From the NCBI RefSeq assembly GCF_003073045.1, contig NC_037596.1, forward strand, positions 12,335,950-12,399,949: a DNA stretch of 64,000 nt, in the 5' to 3' direction. Source of the stretch: Pomacea canaliculata. Its lineage: Eukaryota > Mollusca > Gastropoda > Architaenioglossa > Ampullariidae. The translations under genes were made by a program, and so were the position numbers. Of this stretch, positions 48,701 through 58,114 are shown one piece after another (position 1 is the first letter of the stretch; each line of letters starts with the position of its first letter). Under the pieces are notes generated by a model. It made no database searches and was not told where the DNA came from. It saw only the letters and a list, made by a program, of their open reading frames with translations.

Positions 48701-49223
48701 AATACAATGTAAATAATTGTTGGGATTATAAACAACTTGCAAAGTTATAGGTGCTCACCAACGTAGATAGCAAATACATCACAGCAAATATCCAGTTTTT
48801 GTTTCTCTCTTTCTTTTCAACACCAAATTGTTCTCAAACTAATCTCATTTTTCTTACTCACACTTTACCTTTGTCGTCTTCTTGCTTTCCTTCTAGCCCA
48901 TAAGCTTTTAAAGTCTATTCATTTTGTTTTTAAATTGTTTTATCTCTTATAGGGATAACTTACCGACCATCAATGAAGACATGCCAACCGTGGACCAGGA
49001 GCACACATCTACTGACAACCAGAGCAATTGCGCTTTATCTGGGTTGCAACCGCAGCCTTCTCCATCCGTCAGTAGGTCATCTTTGTCAGGGAGTAATTCA
49101 TCAAATGCGCCTCTCCTTCCAACATCAACTGCTAGTCGATCCCATCATAAACATTCCCGTAAAACATGTGACAGAGTTGGGAAAAATATTAAAAAGTATG
49201 TCCGAGGTGGGGAGGGAGTGTAA
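39619..49223 (+). CDS. Gene C: type I membrane protein, ectodomain to complete tail
   Basis: Seven exons join in one open frame: 39619-39747, 41351-41539, 43422-43481, 46483-46590 (TM), 47641-47668 (28-bp micro-exon), 48238-48393 and 48953-49223. The first two encode halves of a cysteine-rich Ig-like domain (CEIRNEKCPFQIHC; then VLVCGYNGYPTC and GLFGCQK). A short Ser/Thr-rich stalk precedes the membrane span AVLAGGILGLIAVIALTIII and LLLKKYRPK. The cytoplasmic tail is about 155 residues, with IPIEEYNKPC and a Ser-rich then basic C terminus. The signal-peptide exon and any further ectodomain exons upstream were not found; a Tx1-like LINE occupies part of that space. Gene D is its paralog with a damaged tail. 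A surface receptor role is inferred. Confidence 0.65.
41351..41539 (+). CDS. Gene C exon, second half of the Ig-like domain
   Basis: A long T tract ending in TTCTTCCGCAG precedes it and GTAAGATTTT follows; 189 bp, phase 1 to 1. It encodes ERVLVCGYNGYPTCFP, then FNDVTITVPDTFATSKGLFGC and NCLYNPP. The GLFGC segment resembles the F strand of an Ig-like domain. Confidence 0.65.
41540..43421. other. Gene C intron without recognised features
   Basis: AT-rich. A ~55-bp block at 41597-41650 (GGCCAACAGACTAACAC) resembles 39895-39950 in the preceding intron, suggesting a local repeat in both introns. Confidence 0.4.
43422..43481 (+). CDS. Gene C stalk exon
   Basis: The 60-bp exon has acceptor AATTTTTTCAG and donor GTAGGTAC and reads EICNTISSTESGIGHGTTTK in phase 1. 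It links the Ig-like domain to the TM exon and looks like a short flexible stalk. Confidence 0.55.
45089..45930 (-). mobile_element. CR1/L2-type LINE fragment (right copy) in a gene C intron
   Basis: The minus strand shows LPILDLSNFFDTIDHTTLIH, the RT motif with the first catalytic Asp, then GISG. Further downstream GVPKGSVLGP-like and SKPTTCPLYPN segments are readable. It predates the 45-kb duplication and is heavily degraded. Confidence 0.7.
46483..46590 (+). CDS. Gene C transmembrane exon
   Basis: Acceptor CTGTTCTTTCAG, 108 bp, three bases longer than gene D's. The span is AVLAGGILGLIAVIALTIII followed by VCLLLKKYRPK. The donor GTACGA is weak. Read-through gives a short alternative C terminus ending DIMKSQFK with a stop at 46638-46640, the same as in gene D. 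Confidence 0.7.
47641..47668 (+). CDS. Gene C 28-bp micro-exon
   Basis: A poly-T acceptor ending TTTTAG, 28 bases, then GTAAGTTG. It gives SCSRFKQRL and passes two bases to the next exon. The exon changes phase from 1 to 2 and its use opens the long tail frame; skipping it would put the next exon out of frame. Confidence 0.65.
48238..48393 (+). CDS. Gene C cytoplasmic tail exon
   Basis: Acceptor TTTATTTAG, 156 bp, donor GTATGG. The frame reads CADPTPVIPIEEYNKPCL, then TTTDPASFSFNGG and ETKKVFNG. The single Tyr lies in EEYNKP, a possible phosphorylation site. No domain is recognised. Confidence 0.6.
48953..49223 (+). CDS. Gene C last coding exon
   Basis: Acceptor TATCTCTTATAG; the frame continues DNLPTINEDMPTVDQEHTST and ends KKYVRGGEGV before TAA at 49221-49223. 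The middle is Ser/Pro rich (SPSVSRSSLSGSNSS), the end is basic. It is 36 codons longer than gene D's last exon. Confidence 0.6.
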
Positions 49224-50759
49224 ATAACACATTAGCGAACTTGATATTTTGTTCCAATGATAATTTAGGAACGCCTCTCCATCTTGCAATGTCTTTCATC
49301 ACTTTGCTTTCTGATTTGAAGAACTGAATGATCTGAAAAATTACGCCGGAAAGACTATTTTAATAGATTAAGTTGTAAAAAGTAAAGCGGATTGCATAGA
49401 GGTATTTTGATGTTCAATTTTCCCGGAGAAAAAAGATTCAGTGATATATGAGGCTAATGGATGAATATTTTTTACCCAGAGAAAAACATTCTGTGACAAA
49501 ACAGTACTTGGGAAAAGACGGCACACCTATTATCTTGAACAACGTTTTCAGCCGTGATGTCAGTTCTTCTTTACAAAGAAACTGAAACTATCCTGAGTAC
49601 TTCCTACTGCGTTTATCTAGTCACTGTTTGACAAAATTGGTAAAGCACTTTTGATTGTAGAAATGACTCACTGTTTACAACCTCTTGAGATCCTCTGTTA
49701 CAGATGTCAGATATGCATAAGTTGCAGGAAGATTTTATTACATATGTAAATATTTGAAATCTTGATTTTTAGCATGGTGCAGACGATTGTATTTCACCAC
49801 ATGATCGTTTCTCTGCCGTCTGTTCTTAAACCTGACTTTATCGCCTGATATGTGTACTTGATATGTTTGAGAGAACAGACTTCCTACTTTATCTCTCATA
49901 CAATATCTTATACAGACTCTTGACCAGAGCCGTGGGCGGGCAATATACGGTACACTGGTGATGAGGTTAACCTGTAAAAAATGTCAGAATCGTCTGGTTT
50001 ACTGAGTGCCCCAGGTAAAAGAGTGACTGTGATAAGAATCCCTCATGTCTTCTGGGCTAGGCATGTTCCAATTATTGCACTTAACACATTTTTCCTAGAA
50101 TTTCTTATGTTTATGCTTTCCAAAATCCAACCTCTCTTCCATGGTCGTGAGATGTGGAAACGGGCAGAGTAAGGATTTTTATCTGAAATAAATGGCTAAC
50201 GGGGCTCTGGTGAAACTTCTTCTGGCCTAGAAATCCAGGACTGGATCTCAAAATGCTCAGAGAACAAACAGGAGAAGAAAAAAGACGAATTAGGACGGAA
50301 ATTGTCTGTCTCGGCTTAAGTAAAGAGGCAGAGATAGCATGGTTCACGTAAAAACATGACATATATCAATTTTGTAAATTTTAGACTGTATATTTCTTTG
50401 TCACTAGCATGTGGCACAGAGAAGGACAAATATTAACGGATAAATGAATCAAGGAAATGCATTTCAACTATGTACTAACATAGTTTGGAGTGGGAGAAAG
50501 CAAAACGCAGTCCAAAGTGTAGCCTGGAAACTAAAATGTATGTGCATGTATCTTTGAATCAAGCCCAATGAACTGCTCTTTGCCAACCACAAGAGTCTGA
50601 TCAACAAGAAGCCACAATACCATGTAAAAGTGTGAGCAAGGAATGTGATTCCAATGACATAAAGATCAGCATAGAAAACGTTTCAGTAGATTACTAGAAA
50701 CTTTGGACTTAAACATCAACGGCATGCTATTCAAACAAATGTCACAGTAAAACTATTTT
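49224..50759. other. Downstream of gene C: no feature
   Basis: Non-coding sequence matching 5711-7180 of the left copy, with many small indels. Confidence 0.5.
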
Positions 50760-52105
50760 ACATTCATAATTATTACAGAATGGCAGGACAGAGAGACAAA
50801 TACCGAATCAAAAAAAAGCAAACAATGTTAGAGACTTTTTTAATCCCTTCAGAATCTTTAGTCCCTTCTAAGAGGCACATAATCTTACCTACTCTCACAT
50901 TTCTGTGCTAGAATACTTGCCAAGAGAAAAAAACAACAACAGGCAGAATGAGGTACCTCAAAAAATAGCAGATGATATTAGACGAAATAGAGACAAGGTG
51001 TGGGCCACACCACTCCCTATTAACATCCAGCAGTCAAGAGGTTAACTGGTAGTATACAACCTAGCTCTCAGGGACAAAACTCAAAAGAGATTTGTTTTCG
51101 GAACTAAATGACTACCCAACAGATGCTGGATTGACCAGGATTCTCTACATTGCCCTTCACCAAGCCTCTGGCTTCTCCACTTACCTACGACACCCCAGTC
51201 CACGTTAAAAAATAAAGAAAGCAGAAGATTGACAACTCCTTTTAAACCTACCAAATCCAGTAAATGTTGTCTAATTCCTTTTTTACATTTTGAATGGATA
51301 ACATTTTTGTTAAGTAATTCAATTTAAGTAATTGTTATTGACTGGGGCTGCAGGAAAAATGTCCTTAAGTGGAGTTTTTGCAGGCTAACAAGATCACCGG
51401 CATAGTCAAAATCCGTCAGGTCGGTGAAAAAAAGAAACATTACTGTGCGCGAGAGATCGTGCGATTGAAAATTACATTAAGAAGAAAAACAAAGATTCTT
51501 GACTATCAAAAAACAAGGCATGCATAGTCTTGTGACTGGATTCATCTCTCAGGTTTATGAAAGATATTCTGTTTCCATTTTAACTGATGGGGATGAGGAA
51601 TGGTGTCTTCCACCGAGCCAGCATCTAAACTTTTATGAGGGCAAGGCAGCCAGTCCTGTAAACAGATGCCACATGTAAAGAGAGAACAGCGTGCCCGAGA
51701 CAAGAACTGAACCCAGAGCAACCAGCCCTCACTGTATTGGTGACAGACGCTAACCGTTGTACCTCGAGACAGCCCATTGCCACTGACAGCACCTTATCCT
51801 ACATTTAATGTAGCACATGCTTTTATGATATCATATATACCAATTATTTATTCAGCACTAGGAGATAAATATGATTTCTTTTGTTGTGAAATTTTTAAAT
51901 GTTTGTTGTAACATTTGTGATAGGATTTTGCAGTCCTTTTCTTCACAATGCATTTACTTTTCACTTTGTATTCTGTTAGTTACTGGCACAGCGTAAAACT
52001 CCAACTAACTTTTTTTTCACAATACTGACATGTATAACGCACACAATCATACATATAAATAGTTGGAGATTTAAGCAACATACAAATATCATAGTATAAA
52101 CATAA
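50760..52105. mobile_element. Unidentified 1.3-kb insertion in the right copy
   Basis: The left copy is continuous at the matching point (7180). The insert contains a short readable segment SVSILTDGDEEWCLPPSQHL (about 51560-51640) and a tRNA-like stretch near 51700. No clear termini or target duplication found. Probably more than one nested repeat. Confidence 0.55.
51690..51780 (-). repeat. tRNA-derived SINE-like fragment
   Basis: In minus orientation it shows GGTTAGCGTCTGTC (A-box region) and, about 35 bp later, GGGTTCAGTTC, close to a B box. Framed by the 1.3-kb insert. Short, with no tail identified. Confidence 0.4.
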
Positions 52106-53567
52106 GATAATAGAACATACGAACAGGGCAATCTACTATAATATAAAAAGTTTTATTACAAATAGTACCTTTATTTAACCAATCACATGACTAAATGAAA
52201 ATAGCAATTTCGCAAAAGATGTTTGTGTGCTATTGTACACACCTTGTATTTTATAGCATTATATCTTTGCGGTTTGTTTCTTTAGTAGACTGACTCCATC
52301 TTCTTCTACAGTGTGTAATGTGTACAGTCTTTTTATGGGGAAGCGCTCATGATTGTACAGTTGAGAAGTGAACTCTCATGAGTGTACAGTATTTTGGGTC
52401 TGATTACTACTGGCGAAAGGTGCTATACAAATGAAATTATTATTGTATTAAATATAACTGCTGTTTGTATTGCCCATGTATTCTATAGCCTGAAGCTTAG
52501 TGATTAAGTGTGCTATATGTATCATAGTGTGTCACTATTAGCTCGTGTATTAATGTTATATCTTCAGTTAGCATAGACAGGGAAAACCGTTTTGCTTGAG
52601 AGGCTGTAGATATGTGTGTTGGAATGGGATGGAGGTCATTCATGTTTGGTTTTTATGCATGTAGGTACATGCCAAAATAACCATACATATATGAATGTAC
52701 AATGTTTTTTAATATTATATAGATCATAGATCACAGAATCAAACAAATCCATGATGATTTAAAATCAACTGTATTCAGATATCACACAACAGAAGGAACT
52801 ATTAAAAGAAGACTGGATTCATATTTTGATTGTGATGTAGATAATGTGAGATCAACACGCAACTCAGAATAACTTCTATACAGAACGATTAATAAAGATG
52901 ATAGAAGTCTAAGAAAAAACAATGCCAGCTATTTTGTAATATACTACGGAATAATGGTAAGTAATACGACGGATAATCCTTTTGAAAATCTTTTTACGAG
53001 ATTTGTAATGTTGAATCACATCTCATGGGTGTTAGATACTCCCTGGAATCCTTGGATAGACCTTATGTTCTCCATGTTGACATCTAAAAGGTGCATCCTT
53101 GGTTCACAAAAACACGGGGCCTTGGATTGATTTAGCCCATTAATATTAGTATTGTCTTCTGTTGGCTTACTCTGATTGTCTTAAGTGTGGTTTTGTATGT
53201 CATAGTGATGTTGACATAACATTCTGAGTGAAAGGGGAGATTGGTTGATTAACAGTAGATACGGCTGAATATATTCCGGCCAAGAAAATGGAGATAAATT
53301 GAAGACATGTACATTTTGTAGATATGAACAGCATTGCTTAAGTTTTTAAAATGTTCAACATAATTACAATCTGCAAATTTGTTCTGGAAATTAGTACAGG
53401 ATAAGATTGTATACCTGCTTTTCTCGTAATAAATGTCAGCCAAAAGAAAATGAATCTCGAAATAAAATTCTGAAAGATCTTATGCACATTTTGTTATAAA
53501 GTTTGTATAATGTCTGAAAAAAACTAAGGAGTGTGAGAGAAGATGACAAATACTCTTTTGCCTATAT
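52106..53567. other. Right-copy intergenic DNA with empty insertion sites
   Basis: Matches 7181-9425. It preserves the empty sites of the RTE fragment (near 52690) and of the 8.56-kb hAT element (near 53135). No gene seen. Confidence 0.5.
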
Positions 53568-53848
53568 ATTACTTTAATGGACACCTCACCTAGAGGTAAA
53601 TTAGGTTGTGGTTGGGCTAACAACCCGACCATGTAAATAGTTACTGTTACAGAAACCGCAAGCACGATAACTGTAAATCTGGAGCCTCGACTGGAAGATC
53701 CCTCTTCGGAGGGGCTTTTGACGCGTGCTGGTGAAAGCCCTCGGGAAGCCAGCTCGCCGACCCATCTTCTCACGGCCAAGGCAAAAACCAGGATAGGGAC
53801 CTCCGAACCCTAAACGAGAGAGGAAAAGCAGCTCAGACAGCACAGGAG

Positions 53849-54385
53849 ATGAAGAACTATAACATCAAGCTCCTCGGCCTGTGCGAGACACGGTGGAATG
53901 GCAATGGTCAGACCAGACTTTCGTCAGGGGAAACTATTATCTACTCTGGACATGAAGACCCTGACCATGACCACACACAAGGAGTAGCAGTACTCATGAC
54001 ACCAGAGGCTGCAAGAGCGCTAGTAGCATGGGAACCGGTCTCCCCACGACTCATGTCAGCCAGGTTCAACTCCAAAAGGAGAAAGATCACCATCATCCAG
54101 TGCTATGCACCTACCAACGCAGCTACAGAAGAGGAAAAAGAAGACTTTTACGACTCCCTACAAGAGCTGGTTGTTCGTACTCCAAAACGAGACCTGAAGA
54201 TCATAATGGGCGACATGAATGCAAAAGTTGGAAATGACAACACAGACAAAGAACACGTAATGGGAAAGCACGGTTTGGGCAACTGCTACGAAAATGGGGA
54301 GCTGCTTACAGACTTCTGCCTGTTCGACGACCTTGTAATTGGAGGCACAGTTTGTCCACACAAAGCCATCCACAAGACCACCTAG
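53849..54385 (+). pseudogene. RTE-like endonuclease domain frame
   Basis: 178 codons from the first Met. Contains CETRWNG, the SAR strand of exonuclease/endonuclease/phosphatase folds, YAPTNAATEEEKEDFY and GDMNAKVG with the catalytic Asp and Asn. The conserved frame continues past the stop with HTENQIDHI, whose His is the catalytic residue, so the TAG is a point nonsense change. Confidence 0.8.
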
Positions 54386-54745
54386 ACTTCACCCGATGGA
54401 CATACAGAAAACCAGATCGATCACATTACCATTAATCGCCAGTTTAGAAGAAGCCTGCTGGATGTCAGAGTAACGCGAGATGCAAATGTAGCCACAGACC
54501 ACCACCCACTGGAAGGACTCCTGGAAGAAACAGTGGCTAACCACTGGACAGGATTACAAGAGACGTAGAAGACTGCATGCACACATGTTCTGGGGAAAAA
54601 AGGAAAACAGCACAAGGAATGGCTGACTTTAGGGACCTGGCAAAAGATAGAGAAAAGGAAAGAGCTGAAGCAGAACATCAACCAATGTCAGGACCAGCAG
54701 GAAAAAGAAGAGCTCAGAGCAAAATACTGGGAGATAAACAGAAAA

Positions 54746-55984
54746 GTGAAGAAGAGCGCAAGGGACGACAAGAGACAGTTCGCACACAGGATGGCAGAAG
54801 TGGCAGAACAAGCAGTTTTGAGAAATAACACAAAGAGACTATACGAAATCACAAGAATTCTGTCAGGAAGGAAAAACACCAATGCGTGCAGGCCAATACA
54901 GAATAAGAATGGCAGCGTCATCACCGGGGATGCAGAACAAAGATCACGATGGGTGGAGCATTTTGATGAAATACTTAACCAACCACCACCAACAAACACT
55001 TTGGACTTTCCCCCAGCTGCAGAACAGCTCCAAGTAAATACCAACCCGCCAACCAAGACAGAAATCCTCGAAGCCATCAAGTCCCTGAATTCTGGAAAGG
55101 CGGCAGGCCCTGATGGCATTCCTGCAGAAGCACTCAAGGCGGACCCAACAGCCGCAGCAGAGATGCTACATCCCCTGCTGAAGAAAATTTGGGAGCAGGA
55201 GCAAGTTCCAGCAGACTGGAAGCTTGGCTACCTAGTGAAGTTACCCAAAAAAGGTGACCTGACACAGTGCAGCAATTGGCGAGGGATTACGCTGTTGTCC
55301 ATTCCAAGCAAGATGTTGACCATAATCATCCTGGAGCGACTGAAAACTGCCCTAGATAGGAGACTTCGGCAAGAACAGGCAGGCTTTCGGCAGGGAAAAT
55401 CATGTACCGACCAAATCGCTACTCTGCGAATTATTATCGAACAGTCCATCGAATGGCAGTCACCACTATACATAACCTTTGTAGATTTTGAGAAGGCCTT
55501 TGACTCCGTAGACAGAGAAACCATCTGGAAACTGATGCAGCACTACGGATTTCCTCAAAAGTTCATTGCCATCATCCAGCAGTTGTATGAGAACTCGACA
55601 TGCCTGGTGATACACAAGGGAAAGCTGTCTGACCCCTTCGCAGTGAGGACTGGAGTGAGGCAAGGTTGTCTGCTCTCACCGACAATCTTCCTGATCGTCA
55701 TAGACTGGATCATGAGAAGAACAACCTCTACCAGCAACACGGGCGTTCAGTGGACCTTCGCCAGGCAGCTTGAGGATCTTGACTTTGCAGATGACATCAG
55801 CCTGTTGTCCCACAAGCAACAACACGCACAGACAAAGCTCACTCGGCTCGCAGAAGAAGCAGCAATAACTGGCCTGAGCATCAACATCAAGAAGACGGAG
55901 GTAATGCGGGTCAGCACAAAGCAAGAAGCCCCACTCCAACTACATGGAGAATGTCTGACCGTTTCACCTACCTTGGCAGCATAG
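54746..55984 (+). pseudogene. RTE-like reverse transcriptase frame
   Basis: 412 codons with the RT blocks intact, including PKKGDLTQCSNWRGITLL, FADD and ITGLSINIKKTEVM. The frame breaks around 55950-55984; the next segment (DRFTYLGSIVSSKDGGTDED, 55951 onward in another frame) continues the protein until about 56150. Confidence 0.8.
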
Positions 55985-56720
55985 TCAGCAGCAAAGACGG
56001 AGGTACAGATGAAGATGTCAGAAGCCGAATAAACAAAGCCAGGCTTGCATTCCACTCCCTAAGACCTATCTGGCACTCCAAGGCTTTGTCTCTACACACC
56101 AAGATCCGCATCTATAATACAAATGTAAAGTCCGTCCTTCTGTAAGGATCTGAGACATGGCGGGTGACAAATGCCATCACCATCAAGATACAGACATTCA
56201 TCAATAAATGTCTGCGCCGCATTCTTAACATCCGATGGCCTGCGAAGATCTCCAATACCGCCCTGTAGGAGAGAACCAACCAAAACCCTGCCAGCCTAGA
56301 CATCAAGAAGCGAAAGTGGGGCTGGACTGGCCACACCCTACGAAAGCCAGCCGACAATATAACGCGACAAGCTCTGGGCTGGAACCCACAGGGGAGACGC
56401 AAGGTTGGGAGACCCAGACAGACGTGGAGGAGATCAGTCCACAGAGAGGCAGAGACAGCTGGCATGACATGGTCACGACTACAAGGGGATGCCCAGGACC
56501 GGGTCCGATGGCGGTGTGTGGTTGCGGCCCTATGCTCCACTGGGGGCGAATAGGAACGAAGAAGAAGAAGATTACTTTAATAGAGGGAGTACACTTTGTG
56601 TCCACACACCCTGTAAATGAAACCATAGCTACATCTAGTTGGATGTCATGTACTCCCCCTGTTAAAGAAATACAGAGGTGTACTAAAAAAAGTATACCTA
56701 CATATAAACATACAGGACCG

Positions 56721-58109
56721 TGTAACGTTTTTGAGAAGAGTGTTTAAATGTGTCTGCGAGCGCGCGTAAACATCTTCATGTAAACCACGCTCGCCGCACT
56801 CTTTTACCTTTTTCAGCAAAAAGGTCCGGCCAACGATTAACACATTTAATGTTTAGGACATTAAATGGTGATGAAATGTGAATGAAACAAAATAAAATAG
56901 CAGTTCTCCCTTCACCGCCCAACCCACTCCTATGGTTGTCTGACGAGCTGGAGAGATGACCGACTGGACCAGCAGATTAAACCCGACGAGTTATATCACG
57001 AAGTTCGTGAGTCAAAGGTGGTTAATGCCACATCACTTGTATCGGCGAAGCTGAGATATTCCAATGGAATCAATACCTACACCACGTCCACGGTGGCCAA
57101 TACCATATCACTTGTATGGGTGACGACGATACACTCCCATCGAATCCATACACCTCAGAATACTAGTGATATATTCCACAGGAGAACGTTGTATATAACG
57201 TTGAAGGCAGTTCACACAATGTTTACTCTCTACAGAGCTCTTGACTCTCACTGCTCGGTCTCGACTGTCACGAGAAACGTTAGATCCCGTGTGCGGACGT
57301 TTCGGAGCCGGAAGTTTTGCCGACTGGACGTTTCGCCGCCGGACGTTTCGCCGCATTATGTCAAAGAGAGAGAGAGAGAGCTTACTTACTTCTCAAAGAA
57401 TGAAAGTAACTACTAGATTACACAATAATTCTTTATTTCAAACAAATTTTACACACAGACTTCACAGACAGTTCACTTTGATTGTCACAGATTATGCGCA
57501 ACCAGCTTTGAGAAAAAAACATTGATACAATGGCGAGAGAAAGTGTGTGAGCTAACGGTTCACATGAGGAAGGATAGTGAAAGAGAGTTCACTGATACAT
57601 TGATACAATGGCGAGAGAAATGTGTGAGCTAAGGGGCGTCACACACTTGACTTCGGCTAAAGGTCCCGCGTGAAATGCCGAAATGAAGTGCCCCGCGCCG
57701 AAACGTCCTGCGGCGAAACGTCCGGTCGGCAAAACGTCCGGCTCCGAAACGTCCGGAGGCGAAACGTCCGTCGGCGAAAAGTCCGTGTACCTTAGATCCA
57801 CTTAGATCAACTTCACTGGTTCTTTTCCTCTGTTGACCAATCAGGTCCTTCGCGACCAGGTAACTAGGACGACCTGTTCACAGTCTCTCTTGGAGACTGT
57901 GCCGACCAATCATGAGTACAATGTTGCAGGGTCGGCGTGGCTTTCCCTCCATTGACTACCGTCGTCATAGTTACGCTGTGCCAAGCTCACTTACGTCAAC
58001 TTCATACATGACGTGAAAGACCGCGTGCGCGACTGCCCTCCCCTGACATCAAAGGGAATTAAACACAATAAGAATCTAATTAGATTCGCCTGAATCGCGA
58101 ATCGTTACA
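56721..58109. mobile_element. Solo-LTR-like insertion, 1389 bp
   Basis: Ends TGTAACG and CGTTACA (TG..CA) with a 5-bp duplication GACCG (56716-56720, 58110-58114); the left copy has the empty site near 9570. No coding domain is visible. Two CCAAT boxes (GACCAATCA) lie near 57835 and 57905. These are the marks of a solitary LTR, though an unusual DNA transposon cannot be excluded. Orientation is not determined. Confidence 0.6.
57293..57788. mobile_element. Fold-back element nested in the LTR-like insertion
   Basis: The left arm (57293-57356) and right arm (57685-57785) are inverted, each built of short GGACGTTTCGCCG-type units. Between them lie a GA microsatellite (57366-57381) and a 40-bp direct repeat (ATTGATACAATGGCGAGAG at 57523 and 57597). 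It looks like a separate MITE or fold-back transposon. Confidence 0.6.
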
Positions 58110-58114
58110 GACCG

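Larger units (their letters stand above)
53579..56570 (+). mobile_element. RTE-like LINE, near full length, inactivated
   Basis: A 2992-bp insert flanked by the 11-bp duplication ATTACTTTAAT (53568-53578, 56571-56581), absent from the left copy near 9425. The order is apurinic endonuclease (LLGLCETRWNGNG; IIQCYAPTN; IMGDMNAKVGN; IDHITINR), reverse transcriptase (GKAAGPDGIPAEAL; FVDFEKAFDSVDR; GVRQGCLLSPTIF; DLDFADDISLL) and the C-terminal GHTLRKPADN and GRPRQTWRRSV segment. Damage includes a frameshift near 53805, a TAG in place of Trp at 54383-54385, a frameshift near 54560 and another near 55980. It ends in (GAA)n rather than the (GAT)n of the 7.8-kb fragment. Confidence 0.85.

Noticed and set aside
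51690..51780. Functional tRNA gene
   Set aside because: A- and B-box-like motifs are present but no cloverleaf can be folded and it lies inside an insertion; called a SINE-like fragment.
57589..57801. Minus-strand frame with PDVSPPDVS repeats
   Set aside because: Arises from the fold-back array of GGACGTTTCG-type units, not a protein repeat.
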